A stretch of 64,000 nucleotides of DNA from Blastocatellia bacterium (GCA_003168335.1 PMSM01000003.1:372001-436000); one strand, 5' to 3'. Positions 44,466 to 53,489 are shown, counted from the first letter of the stretch. A program made the numbers and translations. Notes: generated from the sequence alone by a model not told the origin.

Positions 44466-44553
44466 GGTCAGCTTTAGAAGTCCTGTCTGTGATTCCTGAC
44501 GGTGGGTACTCCGGGAGTGGTGCAAATCATCAACTCCGAACAAGGCCGGATAC

Positions 44554-44583
44554 ATCATAGCAAAGCTGTTAAAAATTTGCCAA
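44554..44583 (-). promoter_or_regulatory. Sigma-70-type promoter for the lytic transglycosylase gene
   Basis: On the minus strand TTGGCA (44583-44578) and TATGAT (44559-44554) are separated by 18 bases, five of six matches to each consensus hexamer. Predicted transcription start is near 44547, giving a leader of about 80 bases. The rest of the 322-base divergent spacer (44466-44787) shows no gene. Confidence 0.55.
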
Positions 44584-44787
44584 ACATTTTGAGCGCCAAA
44601 GGCAAGCTGTTTGTTTGCCATAATTACAGCAAGGCCCTCCTAACTTCAATGGTTCTGCGGAGTCCCTGAGACTTGGGTTCTGTGGTTGACAGCGACGATA
44701 TGATGACGGCTCAGACCACTCAAATAAGGTCCCGGCTTTATCATTTTCGCGCGGTAACGCGTTTTTCGAATCACTAAGGAGAACGAG

Positions 44788-45144
44788 ATGAAAAAACTTC
44801 TGTTGGTTGTGCTCTCACTGCTGGTGGCCTTCTCGCTGACAGCGGCAACGCAGAATAGGAATGCCAACAAAAACGCTAACGGGGCGATGAACGGCAATAA
44901 GTCCACGAACGCGCGCCGTAAGCCAATCTTTCGGGCCACTGCCGACCAGATAAAGCAGGCGCAGGCGATTCTCAAGCAGCGCAGCTTTTACAACAGCGAC
45001 CAAACCGGCAAGCTCGACACCGCCACTCGCGACGGTCTTAAGAAATACCAACAAGCCGAGGGCCTTAAAGTAACCGGCACCTTGAATAAGTTCACGTTGG
45101 AGAAGATGAGCATCGCTCTCACCGACAAGCAAAAAGCGATGTGA
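44788..45144 (+). CDS. Exported peptidoglycan-binding domain protein
   Basis: The protein has 118 residues; the ATG follows AAGGAG. A signal peptide (LLLVVLSLLVAFSLTAA) is followed by an Asn-rich linker (NRNANKNANGAMNGNKSTNA) and a PG_binding_1 domain with AQAILKQRSFYNSDQTGKLD, then TRDGLKKYQQAEGLKVTGTL. It has no catalytic domain. It is divergent from the lytic transglycosylase and shares its regulatory region, so the two may be functionally linked in wall turnover. Confidence 0.85.
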   Translation: MKKLLLVVLSLLVAFSLTAATQNRNANKNANGAMNGNKSTNARRKPIFRATADQIKQAQAILKQRSFYNSDQTGKLDTATRDGLKKYQQAEGLKVTGTLNKFTLEKMSIALTDKQKAM

Positions 45145-45223
45145 CGTAATTGTGGGAGCCGAGAGATTCGAAGCGTTCCGGTCGGGTTTCGCTGATGGCT
45201 CTTGTGCTCGTTCAGCGCATCGG

Positions 45224-45250
45224 GCTGCAAGTGTAATGTTCACTTGCAGC
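45224..45250. terminator. Bidirectional hairpin between convergent genes
   Basis: GCTGCAAGTG and CACTTGCAGC form a perfect 10-base stem with a 7-base loop. No U-run is present on either side. Position between convergent stops suggests a terminator-like function. Confidence 0.45.
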
Positions 45251-45263
45251 CTGAGCGTACAGG

Positions 45264-46235
45264 CTATTTGATTCCATCAAGCACTGCCTGCAACTCAGAT
45301 GGTAGGGGAGACGTAAATCGCAAATCTTCTTTCGTTCGCGGATGACGAAAGCCAAGTTGTTCGGCATGGAGAAACTGACGACCGAGCTTGGCGATTTCCG
45401 ATCGAAGCTTATGATCGGGCACGGTCTTGTCGCGGCCACTACCGTAAGCTTCGTCGCCGACGACCGGGTGTTTTAGCCAGGCTAAATGCACTCGGATCTG
45501 ATGAGTACGCCCGGTCTTCAATTCGACGTTTAGCAGGGTGAATCGGGCAAAGCGTTTTCGGACTCGGTAAATTGAAATTGCCGGACGCCCTCCGCGCACC
45601 ACGGCCATCCGCGTGCGATTGCCGCGGTCACGCGCAATTGGCTGATCGATTAGGCCGGTCCTCTTTTCAACTTGTCCATGCACCAGCGCTACATAAGACT
45701 TAAAGACCTCGCGGTCGCGAAATTGATCGGCGAGATCTTCGTGCGCCGATTCAGTTTTAGCGACTACCATTAGACCCGAAGTGCCTTTGTCCAGCCGATG
45801 CACGATCCCCGGTCTCACCATGCCCGCTGAGGTTGAGAGCTGCTGGAAGTGGAAGGCGAGGGCGTTGGCGAGCGTCCCCGACGTGACGCCGGCTGCCGGA
45901 TGAACGACGATCCCAGCCGGTTTGTTCACGACGATCAATTCATCGTCTTCATAGACAACGTCGAGTGGAATATCTTCCGGCGCAAAAGACGTTGACGGCG
46001 GCGGAGTCAGTTCAACTTCAATTTCGTCGCTGAGGCGCAGCTTGTAGGAAGACTTGACGGCACGGCCGTTCACCAGCACGTCCGCCTCTTCGATCAGTCG
46101 CTGGAGGCGCGCCCGGCTCCAACCCTCGATATGCGATGCCAGAAACGCATCGAGACGCTCACCTTCATTGTCTGCCGAGACAGACAGGTGCAAGGACAAA
46201 TTTTCGCTTTGTGGTATGACGCCTGATGCTATCAC
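45264..46235 (-). CDS. rluD: RluD-family pseudouridine synthase
   Basis: The protein has 323 residues, GTG start overlapping the upstream TlpA-like stop (GTGA). S4 domain (about 24-80, ERLDAFLASHIEGWSRARLQ), then the catalytic core with the family Asp in GIVHRLDKGTSGLMVVAKT and the RluA/RluD motif TGRTHQIRVHLAWLKHPVVG. RluD modifies helix 69 of 23S rRNA. An 11-residue N-terminal extension precedes the S4 domain; RluC or RluD assignment is by overall likeness only. Confidence 0.88.
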   Translation of the reverse strand: MIASGVIPQSENLSLHLSVSADNEGERLDAFLASHIEGWSRARLQRLIEEADVLVNGRAVKSSYKLRLSDEIEVELTPPPSTSFAPEDIPLDVVYEDDELIVVNKPAGIVVHPAAGVTSGTLANALAFHFQQLSTSAGMVRPGIVHRLDKGTSGLMVVAKTESAHEDLADQFRDREVFKSYVALVHGQVEKRTGLIDQPIARDRGNRTRMAVVRGGRPAISIYRVRKRFARFTLLNVELKTGRTHQIRVHLAWLKHPVVGDEAYGSGRDKTVPDHKLRSEIAKLGRQFLHAEQLGFRHPRTKEDLRFTSPLPSELQAVLDGIK

Positions 46236-46840
46236 TGCTTACACGGGGTAATCACGGCGTTGGCGGCGAGGCGATCGTGAATGAACTTGTCGGCATCAGC
46301 CTCGATAAGCTCGCCATTGACGACCCACGCCTTTTCCATGAGTACGTCGCCTTTTGAGTTGCATTTGGAAGGTTCGAGGAAAATGTTCCAGGGCGACCCC
46401 CACCTGCGCGTGTCGCCGGTCAATTGGCGGTAAGCATAGTGCGGAGTCTTCTCGCGGTCTTCGCGCGACTCTGACTCGCTGACTACCGGATAAGGCGCGC
46501 CCGTCGGGCCGAAGTAAGCCTTCACATCGTCGCGTGATCCGTATTCGCTGACGCCCACGATTTCAAATCCCTGCGCTTTATATCTCTCGTACAGGCCCGC
46601 GGCCACCGGCGCCTCGTTACGCCAGTTCGGACACCACGGCGCAAAGTAAAGCACCATGACCAGCTTCTTGCCCTGCATCAGCGAGCGCAGGTCGACGGGC
46701 TTGTTACCGGCAAGATCGTTGAGCGTCCAATTCTTGTAGTTGACGGTCTTCTCTTGCAGCGGCGAATACTCGTGGCTCTGCGCACGTAGCGCCGCCGGGG
46801 CAAGGGCCAGAAGAAATAGAATCAGCACCAACTTTTTCAT
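46232..46840 (-). CDS. Exported TlpA/redoxin-like thioredoxin-fold protein with CPNW active site
   Basis: The protein has 202 residues from ATG 46840 (GGAG upstream); signal peptide ending LRAQS. The thioredoxin-like core has LVMVLYFAPWCPNWRNEAPV, where the second active-site Cys is replaced by Trp (CPNW instead of CxxC). Other Cys are at CNSKGD and the C-terminal TPCKQ. The loss of the resolving Cys means it is not an ordinary disulfide reductase; a one-Cys peroxidase-like or partner-binding role is possible. Its position upstream of rluD and downstream of the CcdA-TlpA fusion suggests the same redox unit. Confidence 0.75.
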   Translation of the reverse strand: MKKLVLILFLLALAPAALRAQSHEYSPLQEKTVNYKNWTLNDLAGNKPVDLRSLMQGKKLVMVLYFAPWCPNWRNEAPVAAGLYERYKAQGFEIVGVSEYGSRDDVKAYFGPTGAPYPVVSESESREDREKTPHYAYRQLTGDTRRWGSPWNIFLEPSKCNSKGDVLMEKAWVVNGELIEADADKFIHDRLAANAVITPCKQ

Positions 46841-46882
46841 TGCGTTACTCCAAACCAATTTCGAAATCCGACTTCAGACTGT

Positions 46883-48118
46883 TTAGTCGTTCCTGCGCGC
46901 GGTCGCCGGTGCTTCTTCGAGCACGGGGTTGATCGCGGCTTCAAAGTTCTCGCGTGTTTGCGGTCCAATGAACTTTTGGCGAATACGGCCTTCGCGGTCA
47001 ATTATATATGTGACCGGCAAGCCCGGCCCGTTGCCGAACCTGGACCCAATTTCTTCGGCGCCGCGCAAAACGGTGTAGTCCTGCTTTATGTCCTTTTGAA
47101 AGCTACGAATGGAATCAGACGTGTCGACCGGCGAAACGGAAACACCTACCACCGACAGACCTTTCGGTGCCAGGTCGCGTTGCAAGGCATTGAATTCCGG
47201 GATCTCGGCCCGGCACGGCAGACACCAGGTGGCCCAGAAGTTCAGCAACACGACCCGCCCACGCAGAGAAGAAAGACGAATCGGTTTTCCATCAAGACCC
47301 TCGAATTCGACATCGGGCGCCGGCGCAAACTTCGAATTCCCTGGAGCAGGCGTGGGGGGCGCTGCCGGCGCGACTTTCAAAAGTGCTTCCAGGTTCGGCA
47401 ACATCCCAGCAAGTCTCGAACTCGCGAGCAAACTTGAATAACCCGTGGCAATCAACAAGCCGATCAGAATCAAGACTACACCCGAGACGACCTCAACTTT
47501 GTGCAGGTGTCTGCGAAATTTCGAGTAGAAACCGAGGAACTTGTTGATCCCGAGACCCGTGATCAGGAAGGGCACCGCAAGCCCCGCGGAATAAAACGTA
47601 GCCAGAACGAATCCGCCTTTCCAACCGCCGCTGGTTGCGGCCAGCGCCATGATCCCTCCGAGGATCGGGCCAATGCACGGCGTCCAACCGGCCGCGAAGG
47701 CGATCCCCAACGTCAAAGATCCCAGAACACCGCGAGGCTTCTCGTTCGAAAACTGTCGCGTGTCTTTGTACAGGTACTTGATCTTTAGTAACCCGATCAG
47801 GTGCAGTCCAAAAACTATAATGACAATTCCCCCGGCAATTCGTATCCAGGGGTTGCTGAGAATTGACGATCCTACCAGACCGGCCGTAGCACCCAATGCT
47901 ATAAAAATCACCGATAAGCCGATATTGAATGCAATCGAGTTGATTACGACTGCGCGCAGGGCGCCGCTGCGTGAGCCCCCTTCACCCTTGAGGTGATCGA
48001 TGCTGACTCCCGACATCAACGAGAGGTATCCGGGCACCAGCGGAAGCACGCACGGGGACAAGAACGAAAGGAGCCCGCCCGCGAACGCAATTAACATGTT
48101 AACCAGAGATACTTGCAT
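46883..48118 (-). CDS. CcdA-TlpA fusion: membrane thiol electron carrier with periplasmic thioredoxin domain
   Basis: The protein has 411 residues from ATG 48118. The N-terminal part (about 1-245) has six membrane helices of the CcdA/DsbD family with the transmembrane cysteines in LSPCVLPLVPGYLSL and AAGWTPCIGPILGG. A Pro/Ala linker leads to a periplasmic TlpA-like domain with the redox motif NFWATWCLPCRAEIP. The fusion moves reducing power from cytoplasmic thioredoxin to the periplasm in one polypeptide. Used in cytochrome c maturation or disulfide repair in other bacteria. The next gene upstream is a PepSY protein. Confidence 0.88.
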   Translation of the reverse strand: MQVSLVNMLIAFAGGLLSFLSPCVLPLVPGYLSLMSGVSIDHLKGEGGSRSGALRAVVINSIAFNIGLSVIFIALGATAGLVGSSILSNPWIRIAGGIVIIVFGLHLIGLLKIKYLYKDTRQFSNEKPRGVLGSLTLGIAFAAGWTPCIGPILGGIMALAATSGGWKGGFVLATFYSAGLAVPFLITGLGINKFLGFYSKFRRHLHKVEVVSGVVLILIGLLIATGYSSLLASSRLAGMLPNLEALLKVAPAAPPTPAPGNSKFAPAPDVEFEGLDGKPIRLSSLRGRVVLLNFWATWCLPCRAEIPEFNALQRDLAPKGLSVVGVSVSPVDTSDSIRSFQKDIKQDYTVLRGAEEIGSRFGNGPGLPVTYIIDREGRIRQKFIGPQTRENFEAAINPVLEEAPATARRND

Positions 48119-48122
48119 TGCC

Positions 48123-48617
48123 TTAACTTCGCCTGAACAGTTTCCCAAACCACATCGACAAATTCAAATACAGGCCTGACAAGGCTGAGATGCACGCCAG
48201 TGCTGAAAACGCCACCAAAAGGTAAACCTGCCAACTTCCGGCAAAGAAATAAAAGTGTGCCTGCCTAAAATAGCGCGTCAGCAAGCCGGGCGGCGGCGTT
48301 TCCACCACCGTTCCAGTCTCGGCGTCAATCAGCAGGGAATCCGCACCCATCCCACCAATGGCCTGATAGACGGGCCGGCCATCGCGCATCAAAAGCGTCA
48401 GGGCCGTGGTCGGCAACTTCCGGTCCGCAAACTCGCTGGCCTTTGTCAAAGCCTCCGACGGTGAGACGCGGACCCGCGTGGCATCGATGCTTTCTACTTT
48501 GCCGCCTTCGACCGCATTGGGCCACGCATACAAAAGCCCGCTCGATGCCCAAGCCAGCGCCGGAATGGCGACAATCAAACCAAGCCAGATGTGTGTGCGA
48601 AAGATTAAGGATCGCAT
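48123..48617 (-). CDS. PepSY-associated membrane protein
   Basis: The protein has 164 residues from ATG 48617; the frame extends 28 codons 5' without conserved features. Topology: N-terminal helix (HIWLGLIVAIPALAWASSGL), a periplasmic PepSY-like segment (EALTKASEFADRKLPTTALT, YQAIGGMGADSLLIDAETGT), then two C-terminal helices (QVYLLVAFSALACISALSGL). It is a short relative of PepSY-TM proteins often found next to redox or iron genes. Ends 5 bases before the CcdA-TlpA start, so probably cotranscribed. Confidence 0.75.
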   Translation of the reverse strand: MRSLIFRTHIWLGLIVAIPALAWASSGLLYAWPNAVEGGKVESIDATRVRVSPSEALTKASEFADRKLPTTALTLLMRDGRPVYQAIGGMGADSLLIDAETGTVVETPPPGLLTRYFRQAHFYFFAGSWQVYLLVAFSALACISALSGLYLNLSMWFGKLFRRS

Positions 48618-48697
48618 AGTCAAAAGGGAAGCGGGGAAACGGAGACACGGGGATGTTTTCGCCCGGCGCCGTCCTGCGAGTTCAACGGCGCGCCGTC

Positions 48698-50119
48698 TCA
48701 AGGAGATTTCTTCTGCGCATCTCCGTTTCCCCGCGTCGCTCCATCAGTTCCGCTGACCGGCTCATCAATCAGCTTCTTGATCATCTTATTCAGCGCCGCA
48801 TTCTCCTGTTCGCCGGATCCGGCACTGATGAATCGCACCAGGCCCCGCCGATCGATCAGAAACGTCATCGGAATGCTGGTGACTGCATAGTTTCGATCGT
48901 TCTCTTCTGAGTCGGCAATGGCGAAGCCATAAGGTAGCCGAAACGTCTTTTTGAAATTGCGCAGGTAATCGAGCTCCTGCGGGCGCGTTAGTTGCTTGCC
49001 TTCAGCGTCACCGAAAAAATTAGTCACGCCCAGAATTACCAGACCTTTGTCTTTATAGCTCTCGTGCCATTTTTGCAGCCGGGGAAAAGTCACGCGGCAG
49101 GGACCGCACCAGGGCGCCCAGAAATCCAGCAGCACCACTTGCCCGCGCAAATCCGAAAGCTTGGTCGGCTTTTGGTCGATCCATTCATCCACCAGGAGTT
49201 CCGGTGGCGCCCCGGCGCCTTCGGTCGTGCGGTCAGAGAGCTTAAACGGATCGATTGTCGGATCGATCTGCAGCAGCCGGCGCATCGCGAGTTTGTAGAG
49301 ATTACCAGACGGCAAGCTAAGCGCCAGCGCCCGCAGTTCCTGCACGGCCGCAACTGCTTCGTCCTTTTTCTTCAACTTCAGATTCGTTTCTGAGAGCTGT
49401 GTCGCCGCCTCGCTCAGCATCGCGTCACGCGCAGATGATCCTTTCTTTTTCCCGGCCAACCTGGCTGCCTGCCACAGTTCCTGCGCGTGCGGCAGCGCGT
49501 GCTCGTAGTCTTTGGTTTTGAAGTAGCCCGACACCAACCAATTCTCGAGCGCGTAACGATCGTCGGGCACCTGCGGTTGGTTCTGCGCATACTCGGCGAG
49601 ACGTGCTTCTGCCTCCGGCAACAATCCTCTTTTCGCGGCCTGAATCACGATGATCGCGCGCGCGTTCTGCGCGGGCTCGCCTGTCGCACTCTTGCTCTCA
49701 GTAAGAAAGCGGCGCATCGCCTCCAGTGCCGCATCAAAATTACGGGCCAGGTTATAAAGCAGACCGAGATAGTAAACGTCCTGGCCTTCGAGTTTGCGTC
49801 CCGCTAAAAGGCCCGCGTGTTGCGCGGCCAAATCACGCTGCTCCTGCTTGATCTTTTCCTCCAGCCGCTGGTCATAAGGCATCTTTCGCTTTTCGAACTC
49901 GGCAAACTTTTTCTGCGAATAGCTGTCTGCGTCTTCAAAGAGCTGCGCGGCCGTCCTCGAGTCATTCAGATCAGCCGGCTTTGCCTCGCTGGGCTTGTTC
50001 GTATCAGTGGTCAGGGGCGTCGCAGCAGCGTCTTTTACGCGGCCGGACTGGGCTGGCGCCGAGTTGCTCAGCGTCAGAAAGCCGAGCAAGACAAACAGCA
50101 AAAGTTTAGATCGTTTCAT
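48698..50119 (-). CDS. Exported TlpA-family thioredoxin with helical N-terminal region
   Basis: The protein has 473 residues with a signal peptide (LLLFVLLGFLTLSNSAPAQS). Residues about 50-310 are helical, TPR-like (LGLLYNLARNFDAALEAMRR, YALENWLVSGYFKTKDYEHA). The C-terminal thioredoxin domain has LLDFWAPWCGPCRVTFPRLQ with a full CGPC site, plus VILGVTNFFGDAEGKQ and SIPMTFLIDRRGLVRF. It is predicted to be a periplasmic reductase that recognises partners by its helical part. Encodes the first gene of the redox cluster. Confidence 0.85.
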   Translation of the reverse strand: MKRSKLLLFVLLGFLTLSNSAPAQSGRVKDAAATPLTTDTNKPSEAKPADLNDSRTAAQLFEDADSYSQKKFAEFEKRKMPYDQRLEEKIKQEQRDLAAQHAGLLAGRKLEGQDVYYLGLLYNLARNFDAALEAMRRFLTESKSATGEPAQNARAIIVIQAAKRGLLPEAEARLAEYAQNQPQVPDDRYALENWLVSGYFKTKDYEHALPHAQELWQAARLAGKKKGSSARDAMLSEAATQLSETNLKLKKKDEAVAAVQELRALALSLPSGNLYKLAMRRLLQIDPTIDPFKLSDRTTEGAGAPPELLVDEWIDQKPTKLSDLRGQVVLLDFWAPWCGPCRVTFPRLQKWHESYKDKGLVILGVTNFFGDAEGKQLTRPQELDYLRNFKKTFRLPYGFAIADSEENDRNYAVTSIPMTFLIDRRGLVRFISAGSGEQENAALNKMIKKLIDEPVSGTDGATRGNGDAQKKSP

Positions 50120-50245
50120 TGGCAGGGCAGAGGTTTTTGACGAGCATTCCCAGAGAGAGACGCGAGCATGTTAGGACACGGTGCTGGTACTGTCAAAATA
50201 GGGCGTGGACAGGCTGACTCCATATCGAAGTTGGATCGTCGATTA

Positions 50246-50341
50246 TGAGGTCCGTACCACCCCGCGTGAGCGTTTGGATCCATCGGTCAACCAGGCATTG
50301 AGTGCCTGGCCCACCCGCTCACGCGGGGTGGTACTGACCTT
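50246..50341. repeat. GGTCAGTACCACCCCGCG full palindromic element
   Basis: Left arm 50246-50272 (TGAGGTCCGTACCACCCCGC then GTGAGCG) and right arm 50316-50341 are inverted copies with one or two mismatches, separated by 43 bases that contain CCAGGCATTGAGTGCCTGG. The right arm encodes the last seven residues and the TGA stop of thiO. Confidence 0.85.
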
Positions 50342-51473
50342 GTATTTGACGAAACCGGTTTGGTGAAAACGCCTTCAGGTTCGCAGGGAAATCCCCGTCA
50401 ACAATCGCGTCCGCAATCACAAGGCCGGTAATCGGGGCCAGCAGGATCCCGTTGCGATAATGCCCGGTGGCGTAAAGCAGGCCGCCGATTTCTGCCCATG
50501 GCCCCAGCACGGGAAGATCATCGGGGGCGCGCGGTCGAAAGCCGGCCCATGAATCGATAATGGGCAAACTCGCTATCGCCGCACTGATCTCCAGCGCCAT
50601 GGATCTAATAGCAGAGACGCCATCGTCGGTAACGCGCTTGTCAAAGCCCACCCGCTCGGCAGTTGATCCGGCCAGCACGCGCCCGTCGCGACGCGGCACC
50701 AGGTAACCACGCGGGCTATAGATCACGTGTCGCGCGATATGAGGATCTGCGGAGAAGCAGAGCATCTGTCCGCGCACTGGCTCAACCTGGATCGGCAGCA
50801 AGCTCGGTGAATCGATTAAAGAACTCCAGGCGCCCGCGGCAACGACGACAATCGGGGCGGCGACAAAGCCGTTTGAGGTTTCGACTCCACAAACTCTTCT
50901 ATCTTTGATCCGCAGCGCAGTCACTGCGGTGTTGATGACAAGTTGAACTCCAAGTTCCTCGTTCGACCTCACCAGAGCGTCAACCAGACGTCGATTCTCA
51001 ACCTGAATGTCTCGAGGGAAGCGCAAAGCGCAACGAGCGTTAGCCGCGACGCACGGTTCCAAACGCCGCGCATCATCGCCGGTCAACCACTCAACTTGTA
51101 AGCCTGCGCCGGTCTGCCATTGATGACGGCGGCGGAGTTCCTCTTCATCCGACGGAGTGAAGCCGAGACAAAGAGTGCCGGTAGTATCCAGCTCTACATC
51201 GACTCCGGTTTCTTCTTTCAGAGATTCCGCAAACTCCGGATATAGATCGCGGCTGGCGCAGGCCAGCCGAAAAAACTCGTCCTGATGATCGACTTCCACC
51301 TGTGGTGCGAGAATGCCGCCGGCGGCCCATGAAGCTTCGCTGCCCGGCCGCCCGCGTTCAATCAACATCACCTGGCGAATGCCGCGCTGGCTGAGCGCTC
51401 GCGCAATCGTCAATCCGATCACGCCGCCGCCGATGATGACGACATCTGCACGTTCATTTGGTCCGAATGACAT
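50319..51473 (-). CDS. thiO: Glycine oxidase-like FAD oxidoreductase (ThiO)
   Basis: The protein has 384 residues. FAD motif VVIIGGGVIGLTIARALSQR at the N-terminus; ASWAAGGILAPQVEVDHQDE follows, as in ThiO. The C-terminal substrate domain shows PVRGQMLCFS, SPRGYLVPRRDGRVLAGSTA and GLLYATGHYRNGILLAPITG. ThiO oxidises glycine to the imine used for the thiazole of thiamine. No other thiamine gene is nearby. The final residues QGQYHPA come from a dispersed repeat arm. Confidence 0.88.
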   Translation of the reverse strand: MSFGPNERADVVIIGGGVIGLTIARALSQRGIRQVMLIERGRPGSEASWAAGGILAPQVEVDHQDEFFRLACASRDLYPEFAESLKEETGVDVELDTTGTLCLGFTPSDEEELRRRHQWQTGAGLQVEWLTGDDARRLEPCVAANARCALRFPRDIQVENRRLVDALVRSNEELGVQLVINTAVTALRIKDRRVCGVETSNGFVAAPIVVVAAGAWSSLIDSPSLLPIQVEPVRGQMLCFSADPHIARHVIYSPRGYLVPRRDGRVLAGSTAERVGFDKRVTDDGVSAIRSMALEISAAIASLPIIDSWAGFRPRAPDDLPVLGPWAEIGGLLYATGHYRNGILLAPITGLVIADAIVDGDFPANLKAFSPNRFRQIQGQYHPA

Positions 51474-51540
51474 GGCGAGTGATGAGTGGTCTTTGTCCGT
51501 GGCCAGTTGTCAGGTTTCAGTTGAAGTCTTATGCTGAAGC

Positions 51541-51765
51541 GCGTTGGCAGACAGTCCGCGAAGCGGACGCTTGAAAATAGCCCAGCACTTCAGGGCTGGG
51601 TTAGGCGTCAACAAAGAGACCAAAGCCCGTGAACCGGGCGACTGAAGATCCAAAGGTTCAGACGTCCGCTTCACGGACTGTCCGTTTAATCTCCGGCATG
51701 ATCCCACCGATGAATCGGTGGGCTATTATCAATCGTCCGCTTTTGCGGACTGACTAAGGATTTCT
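51541..51765. repeat. Composite palindromic repeat region
   Basis: Several palindromes fill this 319-base divergent spacer: CAGTCCGCGAAGCGGACG, AGCCCAGCACTTCAGGGCTG, CGTCCGCTTCACGGACTG, CCCACCGATGAATCGGTGGG and GTCCGCTTTTGCGGACTG. Three share a GTCCGC...GCGGAC unit. No gene is seen. Confidence 0.65.
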
Positions 51766-51792
51766 GACCACTAACTACTGACGATTTTCTTT

Positions 51793-52794
51793 ATGGCGCA
51801 TCGTATCACACTGATTCCTGGCGATGGCATCGGCCCCGAAGTCGCTTCCGCCGTTGTGCGCATCATCGAAGCTTCCGGCGTGCAGATCGAATGGGAAACG
51901 CACCTGGCCGGCCAGCAAGCGCTCGAAAAACTCGGCGTCACGCTGCCTGATGAACTGATCGAGTCAATCAAACGCAACAAGGTCGGGCTCAAAGGTCCAA
52001 TCACGACGCCTGTTGGTAAGGGCTTTACGTCCGTTAACGTCGGCTTGCGCAAGGCCCTGGACCTTTACGCCAACCTGCGGCCGATTCGAGCACTGCCGAA
52101 TATTCCCTGCCGAAATCCGAATCTCGATCTCGTAATCGTGCGCGAGAACACCGAAAGTCTCTATTCAGGCATTGAGCATGAAGTAGTTCCTGGCGTCATT
52201 GAAAGCTTGAAGATCATTACTGAGAAAGCTTCGACGATGATTGCGCGGTTCGCGTTTGAGTTCGCGAAAAGCGAAGAACGGAAGAAGATCACCTGCACGC
52301 ACAAAGCGAACATCATGAAGATGTCCGACGGGCTGTTCCTCTCTTGCTTTCACAAAGTCGCGACTGAGTATCCGGACATTCAAGCGGAAGACAAGATCAT
52401 CGACAATGCATGCATGCAGCTGGTGATGCGGCCCGAACAATTTGATGTCCTGCTGTGTGAGAACCTTTACGGCGATATCGTTTCCGATCTGTGCGCCGGC
52501 TTGATTGGTGGCCTGGGCCTGGTGCCCGGCGCCAACATCGGCGAAAAGAGCGCCGTCTTCGAAGCCGTGCACGGCTCTGCACCTGACATTGCTGGAAAGG
52601 GCATCGCCAATCCCACCGCACTCTTGCAGTCCGCAATTTTGATGCTACGACACATCGATGAACGTGCCGCCGCAGACCTTGTGGAAACCGCCATGCTGAC
52701 GGTTTTCGCAGAAGGTAAAGTTCGCACTGGCGACATCGGCGGCACCGCAACCACCGATGAGTTTGCGGAGGCGATTATTGCGAAAATGAATTGA
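51793..52794 (+). CDS. icd: NAD-dependent isocitrate/isopropylmalate dehydrogenase family protein (isocitrate dehydrogenase type)
   Basis: The protein has 333 residues. Family features: [94 protein letters not shown] and [20 protein letters not shown]. The S-x-N-x-x-LRK substrate loop and YSGIEHE favour isocitrate over isopropylmalate; the short form resembles NAD-dependent IDH. The TCA-cycle step isocitrate to 2-oxoglutarate. A degraded second copy of this family's 3' end lies 3.5 kb away at 56267. Confidence 0.87.
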   Translation: MAHRITLIPGDGIGPEVASAVVRIIEASGVQIEWETHLAGQQALEKLGVTLPDELIESIKRNKVGLKGPITTPVGKGFTSVNVGLRKALDLYANLRPIRALPNIPCRNPNLDLVIVRENTESLYSGIEHEVVPGVIESLKIITEKASTMIARFAFEFAKSEERKKITCTHKANIMKMSDGLFLSCFHKVATEYPDIQAEDKIIDNACMQLVMRPEQFDVLLCENLYGDIVSDLCAGLIGGLGLVPGANIGEKSAVFEAVHGSAPDIAGKGIANPTALLQSAILMLRHIDERAAADLVETAMLTVFAEGKVRTGDIGGTATTDEFAEAIIAKMN

Positions 52795-52835
52795 TGCGCG
52801 CCGATGGGGATCGTCCACCACGTTTGAGCTCTGGT

Positions 52836-53489
52836 CTAAAACCGAAAGCCCACTCCGGCCGTGAATTGAAAGTTGTGCCGGGTATACCCCGGACTCGTAA
52901 ATGCAAACGGCACCAGTGCGCCCGTGGTTGGGTCAGTAGAAAAAGAATGTAACGTACGTTGTGAATAATGAAGGATCGTGTCGCCACCATCGAATCGCAC
53001 CACAATCCGCTTTGACGGATAGAACTCGATGACCGCACCAACGTCGAGAGCAAAAGCGGTGCTACGATGGACTACGAACGTGAATGGAAACGGTCCGCTG
53101 CCGCCAGTGGGGACAAGGTCAAAGAAGCCTTTACCAAAGCTCACGAATCCGGGTCGCGCCTTTCCGAATACGCCCCATTTTTGAAATCGCTTTCCGGCCT
53201 TTACTCCAAACAACCCTTCGGTAACGTGGCCGGTGATCTGACCGTTGCAGGTCTCGCACTTGCCGGGAAAGAAATAGCCGGCGGCCTCGAGGGCCAGGTG
53301 CTTGTTTAGATTGTAGGTAAATCTTCCGCCCAACCCCGGCAAAGTCGCTCCGTACTCAAGACTGAGCGAAGTGAAATCCGCGGCCACTTCGTACTTCGGC
53401 ACATCTGCGGATTGAGCCCAAGTGTTAAGAGAGCTAAGTAACAAGGAAATACCCATTGCAGCGATCGTGAGAAACAACTTTCTTTTCAT
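52836..53489 (-). CDS. Outer-membrane beta-barrel protein
   Basis: The protein has 217 residues from ATG 53489; signal peptide ending NTWAQS. The rest is a run of amphipathic strands (EVAADFTSLSLEYGATLPGL, GRFTYNLNKHLALEAAGYFF, AFALDVGAVIEFYPSKRIVV) ending in GVGFRF with a C-terminal Phe, the BAM recognition signature. About eight strands, OmpA-transmembrane/OmpW size. Two Cys (CETCNG) sit in an extracellular loop. Function unknown. Confidence 0.78.
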   Translation of the reverse strand: MKRKLFLTIAAMGISLLLSSLNTWAQSADVPKYEVAADFTSLSLEYGATLPGLGGRFTYNLNKHLALEAAGYFFPGKCETCNGQITGHVTEGLFGVKAGKRFQKWGVFGKARPGFVSFGKGFFDLVPTGGSGPFPFTFVVHRSTAFALDVGAVIEFYPSKRIVVRFDGGDTILHYSQRTLHSFSTDPTTGALVPFAFTSPGYTRHNFQFTAGVGFRF

